A stretch of DNA of 64,000 bases from JARKQH01 sp964631605 (GTDB taxonomy: Bacteria; Verrucomicrobiota; Verrucomicrobiia; Limisphaerales; UBA8199). Position numbers and translations under genes: made by a program. The DNA is taken from NCBI GenBank assembly GCA_964631605.1, contig CAZVYG010000015.1, forward strand, positions 15,577 to 79,576. The letters are read 5' to 3'. Of this stretch, positions 9,413-18,529 are shown in pieces; position 1 is the stretch's first letter, and each line of letters opens with the position of its first letter. Below the pieces are notes generated by a model. That model saw only the letters and a program-made list of their open reading frames with translations. It searched no databases and was not told the DNA's origin.

Positions 9413-10608
9413 GACTCGCGCAACGCCGCGGCGATCGGCAGCCGGGCCGCGCGCAACGCCGGCAACAGGCCGCCCACCAGCCCGATCGAAAGAGCCCACA
9501 CCAGCCCGCGCAACAGCAGTTCGGGCGTAACCCGAAACGCAAAAGTAACCTGGCTGAAACTCTGCCAATTCATGGTTGCGGTGTGGAAGTCATTGAAAGC
9601 CGCGTAGGCCAGCCCGGCGCCGCACACTCCCCCAGCCAGGGCGACCAGCAGACTCTCAAACAGCACCGACACCACGACCGTTCCGCCGCCGAATCCCAGG
9701 GCCCGCAGCGTCGCAATCTCGCGCGTGCGCGCCGCCACGGCGCTGTACATGGTGTTGAGCGCGCCGAACACGGCGCCCACGGCCATCAGAAAAGCGATCA
9801 ACACCCCCAGGGTGGTGATGAGCTTCGTCATGGCCGTGGATTGATCGGCGTAGTAATCCGTCTGGCGCAATACCTTCACGCTGAGGCGCGGGTCGCGGGT
9901 CACCGCGTCTTTGAACATGTCGAACGACTCCGGCGAGCTCAGTTTCGCGTAAACCGACTGGTAGGTTTCTCCCCGGTTGTACGCGTCCTGCAAGACGGTG
10001 GCCCCCGTCCAAATCTCCGATTCCGCGGTGCCGCCGCCGGCCGAAAAAATGCCGACCACCGGCCAGGCAAAACGCCCTACCTGCACGGTACCCCCGAGCT
10101 CCAAACCCGCAAACTGCTCCGCCGCCCCCACCCCCACGATCACCTCGTTCTTGCCCCACTCGAACGGGCGCCCCTGGACAATCTTGAGCTGGTCGCGCAC
10201 CAGAAAAGCCGGCGGCTCGACACCCCGAAGCGGCACGTTGGCGTCGGTGCCGGTCGAACGCTTGGGTAGATTGATAATCACGAACAGCTCCGCCGAAGCA
10301 ACCGGGCCGTTCGTCGTCCGCGCCAGACCCGGAGCGTCCGCGATGATGCGGGTTTGTTCGCGACCGAACCCGCTGACCATTTCCGTGTCCGCCCCGCTGC
10401 GCAGGACGATGACGGCGTCGGTCGAGCCCGAGGCGGCCAGGGCCGCCCGAAAGCCGGCCGCGATGGAAAGCACGCCCACCAGCACCGCCACCACCCCCGC
10501 AATGCCAACCAGGGTTGCCGCCACCGACCCCAAACGCTGCGGGATGCTCAACAGACCAAACTTGGTCACGGAGGCGACCTGGGACAACCAATTGATCGGA
10601 CCAGCCAT
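9409..10608 (-). CDS. ABC transporter permease, MacB/FtsX type (second permease)
   Basis: A 399-residue membrane subunit with the MacB layout: one N-terminal helix (about 30-52), a periplasmic domain of roughly 210 residues, then three C-terminal helices of the FtsX domain with the typical AARTREIATLRALGF loop. It is the last gene of an operon read adaptor, ATPase, permease 1, permease 2, and starts 10 bases after permease 1. Two distinct permeases probably form a heterodimer driven by the separate ATPase, in contrast to MacB, where ATPase and permease are fused. Export of a lipophilic or peptide substrate is a family inference. The gene meets the zinc-ribbon gene tail to tail. Confidence 0.85.
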   Translation of the reverse strand: MAGPINWLSQVASVTKFGLLSIPQRLGSVAATLVGIAGVVAVLVGVLSIAAGFRAALAASGSTDAVIVLRSGADTEMVSGFGREQTRIIADAPGLARTTNGPVASAELFVIINLPKRSTGTDANVPLRGVEPPAFLVRDQLKIVQGRPFEWGKNEVIVGVGAAEQFAGLELGGTVQVGRFAWPVVGIFSAGGGTAESEIWTGATVLQDAYNRGETYQSVYAKLSSPESFDMFKDAVTRDPRLSVKVLRQTDYYADQSTAMTKLITTLGVLIAFLMAVGAVFGALNTMYSAVAARTREIATLRALGFGGGTVVVSVLFESLLVALAGGVCGAGLAYAAFNDFHTATMNWQSFSQVTFAFRVTPELLLRGLVWALSIGLVGGLLPALRAARLPIAAALRES

Positions 10609-10618
10609 AATTCGAGTG

Positions 10619-11776
10619 CTACATTCTTCTCAGGGCGTCGGCCACGCGCAGGCGCATCGCCTGCAACGCCGGGAAAATCCCCGTCACCACCCCAAGCCCG
10701 ATGCTCAGCAACACGCCAACGATGAGGTCGCGGGTCGGAAAGTAGAACAGCGGCAGCATGCCGCCCGTGGGATCACCCCCCGCAGTGAGCAACCGCGCCA
10801 GGCCCAGGCCCAACAGCCCGCCCAGAATCGCCAGCAGACAGGACTCCGCCAGCACCAGCAGCAGGAGCTGGAAGTTGGCAAAACCCACCGCCTTCAACAC
10901 GCCCAATTCGCCCGTCCGCTCCCGCACCGCCTGCGCCATGGTGTTGCCGGTGACAATCAGGATCGTAAAAAAGACCGCCGCGAGAATGGCCGCTGTAATC
11001 AAGGTGATGTTCCCGATCTGGTTGACAAAGCCCTGCACAAACGCCCCCTCGGGTTCGGTCTTGGTCTCGGCCGGCGAATTCTGAAATTCCTCGTCCACGC
11101 GCCTGGCCACCTCCGCCGCCTGGGCGGGGTCCTTCACCCGGATCGAATACCAGCCGACCAGCCCCCGGACCATCTCCTCGCGCGCCTCATCAAAATAATC
11201 ATACCGGAAATAGAGCGGCGTCGTGTCGGTGTTCTTGTTCTTGCCGTCGTAAATGCCCACAATGTCGAATTCCCACGTGTGGTTCCCGTCGCTCTTGCCC
11301 CAGATTGCCGTCTGAATCGGAACTCGGTCCCCAATTTTCCACCCATACCGCTCCGCGCTCTTCCGCCCCACGATCGCCCCGGTCCGCGTCGCCAGCCACG
11401 CCTTCTTCTGTTCGGCGGGCAGCAAGACCTCCGGATACATGTCCAGGAACTCCTCGGGAACCACCGGCGCCTGCATGAACAGGTTCTTGGGGTCCTGATA
11501 CGTCCCCCCAAACCACGTCAAATGCGCCGCCGCCGCCACCCCCGGAATCTGCAGCATGCGCGGCTGGTAGGAGACCGGCAGCAACTGGATGATCGAGACC
11601 TTGTGCCGCACCACCAGCCGGTCCGCTCCCTCGAGGCTCACCCCGCCCGTCAGCGCGTGCTGAATCGCCGCCAGAAACCCATACAGAATGAACGCCACCA
11701 CGATGGACAGGAACGTCAGGGCCGTCCGCAGCTTTTTCCGGCGCAAATTGCTCCAGATGAGAAAGGCGAATTTCAT
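10619..11776 (-). CDS. ABC transporter permease, MacB/FtsX (DevC-like) type (first permease)
   Basis: A 385-residue permease with the same architecture as its downstream partner: an N-terminal helix preceded by the basic segment SNLRRKKLRTALTF, a large periplasmic domain and three C-terminal helices with VRERTGELGVLKAVGF between the first two. This coupling loop is typical of the FtsX domain that contacts the ATPase. The ATG lies one base from the stop of the ATPase gene, implying tight cotranslation. Lipoprotein-releasing (LolCE), DevBCA-type and MacAB exporters all share this fold. The HlyD-type adaptor at the head of the operon argues for export across the envelope, not lipoprotein sorting. 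Confidence 0.85.
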   Translation of the reverse strand: MKFAFLIWSNLRRKKLRTALTFLSIVVAFILYGFLAAIQHALTGGVSLEGADRLVVRHKVSIIQLLPVSYQPRMLQIPGVAAAAHLTWFGGTYQDPKNLFMQAPVVPEEFLDMYPEVLLPAEQKKAWLATRTGAIVGRKSAERYGWKIGDRVPIQTAIWGKSDGNHTWEFDIVGIYDGKNKNTDTTPLYFRYDYFDEAREEMVRGLVGWYSIRVKDPAQAAEVARRVDEEFQNSPAETKTEPEGAFVQGFVNQIGNITLITAAILAAVFFTILIVTGNTMAQAVRERTGELGVLKAVGFANFQLLLLVLAESCLLAILGGLLGLGLARLLTAGGDPTGGMLPLFYFPTRDLIVGVLLSIGLGVVTGIFPALQAMRLRVADALRRM

Positions 11777-11777
11777 C

Positions 11778-12479
11778 TCACTTCACGGGGGTGTCGCTAA
11801 GCTGCCCCTTGTCCAGGTAGGCGATGCGCGACGCCCGCGCCGACGCGTGCGGATCGTGCGTGACCATGATGATCGTCTTCCCATGCTCCCGCCGCAACGC
11901 CTGCAGCAGGTCCATGATCTCGTCCCCCGACTTCCGGTCCAGGTCCCCCGTGGGCTCGTCGCACAGCAGCAGGGTCGGGTCGGTCACAATCGCCCGGGCG
12001 ATGCCCACCCGCTGCTGCTCGCCGCCGGAAAGCTGCCGGGGATAATGTTTCGCCCGGTGGGACAGCCCGACGATGGCCAGGGCGGCCGACACGTGCCTTT
12101 GCCGCTCCGCGCGCGAAAGATGCGTCAGCAGCAGCGGCAGCTCGACGTTCCGCTCCGCCGTGAGCACCGGCAGCAGGTTGTAAAACTGAAACACAAAACC
12201 GATGTGACGCGCCCGCCACGCCGCCAACTTCCGGTCCGGCAGCTCGTCCACCCGCTCGCCCCCGACGCTCACCGTGCCCCGCGTCGGACGGTCCAGCCCG
12301 CCGATGAGATTCAGCAGCGTGCTCTTGCCCGAACCGGACGGCCCCATCAGCGCCAGAAACTCCCCCGCCTGCACCGTCAGATGCAGGTCCCGCAGGACGT
12401 GGATCTCCTCCGCCCCGCGGCGAAAAACTTTTTCCACGCCGTCAACATGGACCAGCGTCGAGTTGGCAGTCTGGCTCAT
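11778..12479 (-). CDS. ABC transporter ATP-binding protein (MacB/LolD type)
   Basis: A 233-residue ATPase subunit. Walker A is GPSGSGKST, the signature is LSGGEQQRVGIARA, Walker B is LLCDEPTGDLD, and the H loop is MVTHD. The GDLD after Walker B and the overall length fit the LolD/MacB/DevA clade that drives FtsX-type permeases. I start it at ATG 12479-12477 because this ATG overlaps the TGA of the upstream adaptor (ATGA), a layout used repeatedly in this genome. The longer frame extends 16 residues into the adaptor with no sense. The product powers the two permeases encoded just downstream. Confidence 0.93.
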   Translation of the reverse strand: MSQTANSTLVHVDGVEKVFRRGAEEIHVLRDLHLTVQAGEFLALMGPSGSGKSTLLNLIGGLDRPTRGTVSVGGERVDELPDRKLAAWRARHIGFVFQFYNLLPVLTAERNVELPLLLTHLSRAERQRHVSAALAIVGLSHRAKHYPRQLSGGEQQRVGIARAIVTDPTLLLCDEPTGDLDRKSGDEIMDLLQALRREHGKTIIMVTHDPHASARASRIAYLDKGQLSDTPVK

Positions 12480-13696
12480 AATGGAATTTCCTTGACCTGC
12501 GTCCCGTCCGTCAGGCTCTCCGGCCAATCGAGAATCACTTTGTCTCCGGCACTCAGGCCGGCCTGGATGGACACGCTCTCCTGGTCCCGGCCGGCAACCC
12601 CCACCGCCCGCCGCTCCGCGCGCCCGTTGGCCAGCACCATCACCATTTCCCGATTATCAACCGTCCGAACCGCCGCCTTCGGCACGATTACAACCGGCGT
12701 GGAGACCGCCGCGCCCGCCGGCCCGGACTCGCGAAACGCAACCTTCACCCCCATCTCCGGCAAAATCCGCGGGTCCAGCCGATCGAAGCCGACCCGCACC
12801 CGCACCGTGGACTTCTGCCGGTTGGCCGTGGGGATAATGGCGATGACTTTGCACGCAATTTTCCACTCCGGGTAGGCATCCAGCGTCGCCTCGACCGCCT
12901 GCCCCGGCTGCACGCGGTTGATGTAGCTCTCGTTGACGTCAATCTCCACCTCCAACGACTCCATGTCCACAATCGTGCAAATGCCCGTCCGCGTAAAACC
13001 GCCCCCGGCCGACACCGGTGAAATCATTTCCCCAGGCTGGGCGTTCTTCGAGGTGACAATCCCCGAGAACGGCGCGCGGATGATGGTGTCGTCCAACTGC
13101 GACTGCCACGAGGCGACCTCCCGTTCCGCCACAACCACCTGGGCCTGTTGCTGGGCTAGCCGGGCCTTGAGAGATTCTGTCTCGGCTTCCGCACGGTCCA
13201 GGTCCGCCTGGGCAGAGATTTGGCTCTTGGCCAGGTCCACTGTCCGCCTCAGGTTCAGTTCGGCTTCCTTGATTCGCACCCGCGTTTCTTCCAGCGCAGC
13301 CTTCGCCGACACCAATTGCGCCTCCGCCAACCGGAGTCCGGCCCGCAGATTGGTGTCGTCCAGCCTCGCCAGCACCTGCCCTTCCTGAACCTTCATCCCT
13401 TCCTCCACCATCACCTCCACGACCTTCCCGGTCACCTTCGAGGAAACGGTGGCTTCCCGCCGGGCGATCACGTAACCGGAAGCGTTCAGAACCGTGCGGT
13501 CCCCTCCCGCCACGCCGGCGCTCCGCGCCACCGCCGTCCGCACCGTCACCACCTTGGGCCGGCTCCACCACCAGATCAGCGCACCGCCCGCCAACAACAG
13601 CAGGACCAGTCCCGCCAGCCAACCGACGGGCCAGGACCCCTGCGATTGCGGGCGCGCGATGCGCAAATCATCCAACGATGGTTTGTCTGATGCCAT
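12476..13696 (-). CDS. HlyD/MacA-type periplasmic adaptor (membrane fusion protein)
   Basis: A 406-residue RND/ABC-type adaptor. It has an N-terminal membrane anchor (about 24-45), a biotinyl-lipoyl half motif (GKVVEVMVEEGMKVQEGQVLARLDD), a coiled-coil hairpin of about 100 residues, the second lipoyl half (IIRAPFSGIVT), then beta-barrel and membrane-proximal domains. It would link the inner-membrane ABC complex to an outer-membrane channel. No TolC homologue lies nearby, so the channel must be encoded elsewhere. It heads the four-gene exporter operon and is divergent, across 144 bases, from the VanY-like gene. Confidence 0.9.
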   Translation of the reverse strand: MASDKPSLDDLRIARPQSQGSWPVGWLAGLVLLLLAGGALIWWWSRPKVVTVRTAVARSAGVAGGDRTVLNASGYVIARREATVSSKVTGKVVEVMVEEGMKVQEGQVLARLDDTNLRAGLRLAEAQLVSAKAALEETRVRIKEAELNLRRTVDLAKSQISAQADLDRAEAETESLKARLAQQQAQVVVAEREVASWQSQLDDTIIRAPFSGIVTSKNAQPGEMISPVSAGGGFTRTGICTIVDMESLEVEIDVNESYINRVQPGQAVEATLDAYPEWKIACKVIAIIPTANRQKSTVRVRVGFDRLDPRILPEMGVKVAFRESGPAGAAVSTPVVIVPKAAVRTVDNREMVMVLANGRAERRAVGVAGRDQESVSIQAGLSAGDKVILDWPESLTDGTQVKEIPL

Positions 13697-13840
13697 GAAA
13701 CCGGGGAAAGGAATACCCTTTTGGATGCCAGGTCAAGCTGGCGTCTCACCCGGCCTCGCCTTGGGCTTGAAGCCAATCCAGTCCCCAGGCAGTATGGGGC
13801 CGCCCTAAACGTGCACGTTCAACCCAATCTGACTCAAATC

Positions 13841-14836
13841 ATGATGAGAAACCTGCGTCCCTCAGCCGTGTTGCTCCTTTGCGCCCTCTTCGCCGGCGGA
13901 TGCGCCACTCCACCAGCGCGCAAGCCGGCCGCCCCCATCAGCCTCATCGAGGCAACCGCCGACCTTGCCCAGGCCGACGCCTCCCGCCTCCACCCGCATT
14001 ACATCTGGGCCACGCTCAAGGACCGCGACCAGGACCCGGAAATCCATGCGGCTTTCAACCGGGCGCTGGCCCGGCGCACCCGCCAATCCAGGCTCGAGCT
14101 GCTGCGCGCGCTCGAACTGAAGTTCATTCATGATCCCCAAACCTCGGCCCTGGACATTCTGGGTCCCGAGCTGAGCCAGCATTTTCGCACGTTCAAATGG
14201 CATGATGACGATTTTCCCGGCGGGCCCCTCGGCCCCAACGAGCAGTTCGCGGATGTGATGGTTGACGTGCTGGACCTGGTCCGGCCGGAACGGCGGGCCA
14301 ACCGTCTGCGGGATGCGGTCCTCCTGCGCGAGGAAGCGACCGACGCCGTTTGGCATTACGTGACCAACCAGTGGGTCTCCGTGCCCGGACAGGAGCGCTG
14401 GAAACTCAACCGTCACGCCCGCGATTCGTTCGTCCGCATGCGCGAACGGGCCCGCAGGGAGGGCGTTGACCTGGTGATTCTCTCCGGACACCGCCATCCG
14501 GAAACCGCCCGGGCCAACGCGGCCCGGGCCGGCAACCCCAATGCCGTCGCGAGCTTTTCGGCGCATTCACTCGGCCTGGCGATTGATTTTGACATGAGCC
14601 ACCGCGACGATATCAGGTTCGATGGCCTCTCCACCCGCCCGATGTCGGAACTTGTCCGCATGCGCGAATCGCCCGTGCACAAATGGTTGTTCCTCCGCGG
14701 CGAGGAATTCGGCTGGTACCCCTACCAGAACGAACCGTGGCATTGGGAATTCAACCCTCCCGGCTTTCGGCAGGTTTTCTGGGCCGACTTTCCCGGCGGC
14801 GCCCCGCAGCGCGGCATTATCCTCGAGGAGCCGTGA
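13841..14836 (+). CDS. D-alanyl-D-alanine carboxypeptidase (VanY/M15B) lipoprotein
   Basis: A putative peptidoglycan carboxypeptidase of 331 residues from ATG 13841. I prefer this start because it gives a clean lipoprotein signal (MMRNLRPSAVLLL, lipobox FAGGC). The open frame continues 40 codons upstream without features. The C-terminal half is the Zn-peptidase domain: SGHRHPETA, then SAHSLGLAIDFD (the SxHxxGxAxD zinc site) and PWHWEF (catalytic Glu region and third zinc His). Residues 50-190 form a helical domain I do not recognise. Trimming of the terminal D-Ala of stem peptides at the outer or inner membrane is the expected activity. Confidence 0.82.
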   Translation: MMRNLRPSAVLLLCALFAGGCATPPARKPAAPISLIEATADLAQADASRLHPHYIWATLKDRDQDPEIHAAFNRALARRTRQSRLELLRALELKFIHDPQTSALDILGPELSQHFRTFKWHDDDFPGGPLGPNEQFADVMVDVLDLVRPERRANRLRDAVLLREEATDAVWHYVTNQWVSVPGQERWKLNRHARDSFVRMRERARREGVDLVILSGHRHPETARANAARAGNPNAVASFSAHSLGLAIDFDMSHRDDIRFDGLSTRPMSELVRMRESPVHKWLFLRGEEFGWYPYQNEPWHWEFNPPGFRQVFWADFPGGAPQRGIILEEP

Positions 14837-14940
14837 ACCAGGGCACCGCCGGTTTGCCTCGGCCTGCCGGGTTGTCCTTGAGCAATCCTACCCCGTTGCA
14901 CCGCCCGTGGGGCTTGTGAAGTTCTCTGTTGCTCCACGCC

Positions 14941-16191
14941 TCAGCCCGCCACACCCGCCGTGGGCCAGAGCCATAAAATCGCCAGCCCGCCGGCCAGGGC
15001 CAGACCGAAGTAAATAGCCAGCCGCAACCCCAGCCGGTATCCCCCCAGCAAACCCGCCACGACCCCCTTGAATATAATGTTCGATAGCGAGGCCACCAAA
15101 ATCAGGCGCCACCCGCTCACACTCTCAATCCGGCCGTCCGTGACCATTCTCGAAACCGAAAGCGTAATCGCGTCCATGTCCGTCAGCCCCGAGATGATGG
15201 CGACCCCATACAGGGCGGTTCCGCCAAAGTGGTCCTTCACCGCTGCGACCGAGAAAAGCACCAGGGCATAAACCGCCGCGAAGATCAGCGCCGTCTTGAG
15301 TTCCGCCGGGTTGGCCGGGGCGGGAGGCTCCTCCTGCTCAGCCCCCAAGCTGAAATACGCCGCAGCCGCCGCAAGGATCATGCAGGCCTGCATCGCCCCG
15401 ATGGGAGGCAGAAGTGTCCCTACGTGCGCCGGCGCAACGACCGTGACCTCGATCATCACCCTCACAAAAGTGACGCTGGAGGCGGCGAGGATCGCGAGCA
15501 CGGCCAGGCCCAAACTCTGGGAAGCCAAACGCGCGCGGCGCGCGTACGAAACCGTGGTCGCCGTGCTGGAAATCAGCCCGCCCAGCAACCCGCCCAGCAG
15601 GGTCCCCGCCTTGGGATCAACAAACTTATAGGCGATGTACCCGGCCAGGCTGATGCTCACAATCAACACCACCATCCGCCAGATATCGAACGGGTTGAGC
15701 ACTCCGTAGGGGCCGTAGGCCCGGTCCGGCAACAACGGCAGCACGATCAGCGAAATCACCACCAGTTGCATGATCGCCGTCATGTCCGGCCGGCCCATCT
15801 TCGCCACAAACAAGTGCATCGGCTCTTTCAGATGCAGCAGAATGACCAGCACCCCCGCCCCCACCACCGACACGGTTCGGTCCCCGGCCACCAGGTAGGC
15901 CCCCAAGGCAAACGTCAGCAGCGCCGCGACTTCCGTCGTCTGGCCGTGGTCACTTTCCGGCAGGCGCGGTGCCAGGGCGTTGTAAACCGCCCCAACGCCA
16001 AAAACCGCCAGCAGCCCCGCCGCGATCACCCAGCCCCCATAGACCCCGCCCAGCCACGCGCACAACGTGCCGAACAGGCTGACGATGGGAAAAGTGCGGA
16101 TGCCGCCAAGGCGGTTGTCGGTCCGCTCTCGCTGCAAGCCGATCAGCAGGCCAAGTCCCAGCGAGATGCCGAGTGTTGTCAAAGGCTCCAT
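14941..16191 (-). CDS. MgtC/SapB-DUF4010 family membrane protein
   Basis: A 416-residue polytopic membrane protein with about 12 helices. The first 140 residues match the MgtC/SapB fold (GLLIGLQRER, then IRTFPIVSLFG), and the remaining part matches DUF4010 (LGGLLGGLISSTATTVSYARRAR, and SGLTDMDAITLSV near the end). Such fusions are common in proteobacteria and the PVC group. A role in ion homeostasis has been proposed for MgtC, but the fused family has no established transport substrate. The gene is monocistronic here, convergent with the VanY-like gene. Confidence 0.85.
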   Translation of the reverse strand: MEPLTTLGISLGLGLLIGLQRERTDNRLGGIRTFPIVSLFGTLCAWLGGVYGGWVIAAGLLAVFGVGAVYNALAPRLPESDHGQTTEVAALLTFALGAYLVAGDRTVSVVGAGVLVILLHLKEPMHLFVAKMGRPDMTAIMQLVVISLIVLPLLPDRAYGPYGVLNPFDIWRMVVLIVSISLAGYIAYKFVDPKAGTLLGGLLGGLISSTATTVSYARRARLASQSLGLAVLAILAASSVTFVRVMIEVTVVAPAHVGTLLPPIGAMQACMILAAAAAYFSLGAEQEEPPAPANPAELKTALIFAAVYALVLFSVAAVKDHFGGTALYGVAIISGLTDMDAITLSVSRMVTDGRIESVSGWRLILVASLSNIIFKGVVAGLLGGYRLGLRLAIYFGLALAGGLAILWLWPTAGVAG

Positions 16192-16269
16192 AGGGTCCGC
16201 TAGCCGCAGACTACCGGAACCCTCCCGAAACTCAACCCTTCAAAAGTCACCCTAGTCGTTTCGTTCTCC

Positions 16270-16791
16270 GTGCTCCTGGCCGGCCTGACCCTCTCCGCTG
16301 CGGAGCCACAGCCCGCCGAAAAAGCCCCAGCCACGCCGCGGCCCTACCCTGAGCACCTCCGCTGGTGGGCCGAGGCCCGGTTCGGCATGTTCATCCATTG
16401 GGGGCCGGTCAGTCTGAAGGGCACGGAAATCAGTTGGTCGCGCGCCAACACCAATACCAACTGCCCCAATCGCGGCCCCATCCCGGCCGAGGTTTACGAT
16501 AATCTGTACATCGAAGTTGACCTCGGGCAACCCAAGACCTTCAGTCGCGCTGTCATCCGCCAGGCCTACCCGGAACTCAGGCGCGTCCGCAAGTTCGCCA
16601 TCGAATACCTCCACAACGGCCAATGGAAGCCTTGCTATCAAGGAGTGAATCTCGGCGCCCGGCTCGCGGTTCGATTCGCCCCGGTCACCGCCCAGCGGGT
16701 CCGCCTGAACCTCACCGAGACCACCGACGGCCCAACCATCTGGGAGTTCCAGTTGTTTGAAAACTCAAAGGCTGGAACACGCTCCGAGTGA
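16270..16791 (+). pseudogene. Alpha-L-fucosidase (GH29) with an internal in-frame deletion
   Basis: The frame encodes a signal-like start (SVLLAGLTLSAAEP), then the beginning of a GH29 catalytic domain (RWWAEARFGMFIHWG...PAEVYDNLY). At about base 16510 it jumps directly to a C-terminal discoidin-like domain (IEVDLGQPKTFSRAVIRQ...GPTIWEFQLFE). In intact enzymes several hundred residues, including the catalytic Asp and acid/base, lie between these pieces. The only start in frame is GTG 16270; upstream the frame continues as plausible signal-peptide sequence without an ATG, so the start may be lost too. A functional fucosidase is excluded. A secreted discoidin-like remnant is possible but unlikely. 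Confidence 0.75.
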
Positions 16792-16957
16792 TTCCCGCCA
16801 GACCTCGGGCCTGTCGCCTTGACCACCAGCGCCATCACCGGGATCACCGGCGCCGCCGGCGCGGCCACGAGGACGTTGCCCTTCGGGGCGTTGATTGCCG
16901 TCTTGCACTGATGGACTGAGATGATTATCTCTAACCGGACTTCCAAAACTTAAACCA

Positions 16958-17746
16958 ATGAGACCGACAGTTATATTGCTAATCGCGCTGACATCCTGTT
17001 TTGCGCAGGCGCAACAACAGACTCCGGCAACCCCCTCCATGCTGCCCGGCGGCGCCGACAAATGGGAATTAATCTGGAGCGAGGAATTCGACGGAACCGA
17101 CCAGGACCTGGACAAGCGTTGGATATCGCAAAACGGACCAAGTGGCCATATCCTGAGCAGCCGCTGGCGGGAAAACGTAATGGTTACCAACGGTCTGCTG
17201 CGGCTTGTGGCAAGGAAAGAAAAGCGCGGCGGACAGGATTGGACCGCCGGTAGTATCTGGACCCGGGAAACTTTCCAATACGGTTACTTTGAATGTCGCT
17301 ACCGCTACGCCGAAGCCGAGGGACTGAACAATTCATTTTGGTTGATGCCCACAGGCACAAACAAAATGACCCGGGGTAAATTGTTCGAAATTGACATTAA
17401 CGAGGGACATTTCCCGGATAAACTCAACATCAACATTCACAACCATTCCGACACTCATCTTGTCAACGGCAAACGTACTCACCCGACTTCACCCCGGAAA
17501 TTCACTTTCAGCGGAAAGAATTTTGCGCGCGAGGCTCATGTTTACGGTCTGGACTGGAACGAAAACGAATTGGTGTTCTATCTGGACGGTACGGAACTCC
17601 GGCGCGTGAAGAACGAATTTTGTCACAGCCCGGCATCCATCTATTTGAGCCTGGCGGTAATCCCCTGGGCGGGAAAAGTCACCGACGCAATTGACGGCAA
17701 GGCAATGGAAGTTGACCATGTGCGCGTTTACCGCAGGAAACAATAA
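16958..17746 (+). CDS. Secreted GH16-family endo-glycanase
   Basis: A 262-residue protein with a Sec signal peptide (1-19, cleaved near AQAQ) and a single GH16 jelly-roll domain. The catalytic motif reads EIDINE (ExDxxE), the form with a beta-bulge seen in laminarinase-, agarase- and carrageenase-type GH16 enzymes. Flanking blocks WELIWSEEFDG, GYFECRYRYAEAEG and HVYGLDWNENELVFYLDG are typical. The substrate is probably a beta-1,3-glucan or algal galactan but cannot be assigned. The gene looks less GC-rich by eye than its neighbours and sits in a degraded neighbourhood beside a broken fucosidase, suggesting lateral gain of a polysaccharide-degrading segment. That last step is inference. Confidence 0.85.
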   Translation: MRPTVILLIALTSCFAQAQQQTPATPSMLPGGADKWELIWSEEFDGTDQDLDKRWISQNGPSGHILSSRWRENVMVTNGLLRLVARKEKRGGQDWTAGSIWTRETFQYGYFECRYRYAEAEGLNNSFWLMPTGTNKMTRGKLFEIDINEGHFPDKLNINIHNHSDTHLVNGKRTHPTSPRKFTFSGKNFAREAHVYGLDWNENELVFYLDGTELRRVKNEFCHSPASIYLSLAVIPWAGKVTDAIDGKAMEVDHVRVYRRKQ

Positions 17747-17960
17747 CAACCTGCTTGATTCGTTGGTTTACTGACTCGGTGATCTGCGCCTCTCAAATCT
17801 GGTCGGCTTTCGGAATGAACCGAACCCGCCCCGAATCAGTAAAGGCGTCACTCTTCAATGTGCCTTTGCTTTCAAATTCCAAATTGCCCCTGGGCGCGGT
17901 TGCTGCCTCTCGGCTGCTTCACGGCCAGGTGGAGGCGCACGCGGGCGCTCCGGGGCGCGC

Positions 17961-18085
17961 CTAAACGTACCAACCCAGCGCCTCCTTGATGGTGAGCGTG
18001 GTCTCCCGGCGCAGCTCCTCCAAGCCCGATTCATCTCGTGGTTCGAGCCGCCGCGCTTCCAGCCGCCGCCGGACTGAACCCCTAT
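17961..18085 (-). pseudogene. C-terminal scrap of an unidentified gene
   Basis: On the minus strand, an open frame ends in TAG at 17961 and encodes a charged helical tail ending LTIKEALGWYV. It starts directly downstream of the lipoprotein stop and has no start codon of its own, so it looks like the leftover 3' end of a deleted gene. I cannot name the family. Bases 17747-17960 beside it contain nothing recognisable. Confidence 0.3.
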
Positions 18086-18529
18086 TCAAAAATTATCAAT
18101 CAGCCAGCCCTTTTCCGTTTTCTTCAGGGTAGCATCGAAGTCGTATTGCGTCCCGGCTTCCACTTTCTTTCCTTCGATTTCAAATCCCCTGCGGAATGTG
18201 ACTTGCCAAACCACCTTCAAGCCGTATTCGGTCTCCTTCTTGCTCTTCACTGTTATTGGGCCGCTGGGATCAACTGCTTCCAACATGACCCGCGCTGGAT
18301 ACCGGTCCGTTCCAGGCTTGGCGGTGAGCGCCTCCCAAATGTCCTGGTAGTCAACGCCGCCAGGGAGGAAGTAAGACTGCGCCAATTTTGCATTCCCTTG
18401 AGCTGCGGCCTTCGTGAAACCAATTATGGCCGATTCCGGTGTGCGTAAGTTCGGTCCTGCCCTCTGTGAATGGGCGCACCCGACGGCCAAACCTATCAAT
18501 ACTATTGCGACTGTACCTTGCGTCTTCAT
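18086..18529 (-). CDS. Small lipoprotein, NTF2-like fold suspected
   Basis: A 147-residue protein with a lipoprotein signal (MKTQGTVAIVLIGLAVGC, Cys18 after LAVG). After a short linker comes a helix typical of DUF4878/NTF2-like proteins (TPESAIIGFTKAAAQGNAKL), and the C-terminal strands end KKTEKGWLIDNF. This pattern (helix with 'A..G.' then strands with a 'GW.I' ending) is common to accessory proteins of unknown function. No operon partner is visible, and the 3' end abuts a gene remnant. Confidence 0.65.
   Translation of the reverse strand: MKTQGTVAIVLIGLAVGCAHSQRAGPNLRTPESAIIGFTKAAAQGNAKLAQSYFLPGGVDYQDIWEALTAKPGTDRYPARVMLEAVDPSGPITVKSKKETEYGLKVVWQVTFRRGFEIEGKKVEAGTQYDFDATLKKTEKGWLIDNF

Noticed and set aside
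8707..10269. 520-residue plus-strand frame
   Set aside because: Overlaps the zinc-ribbon gene in another frame and the permease gene antisense; low-complexity and no domain.
16638..17190. Two minus-strand frames antisense to the fucosidase remnant and GH16
   Set aside because: No domain content; GH16 on the plus strand has the catalytic motif and signal peptide.
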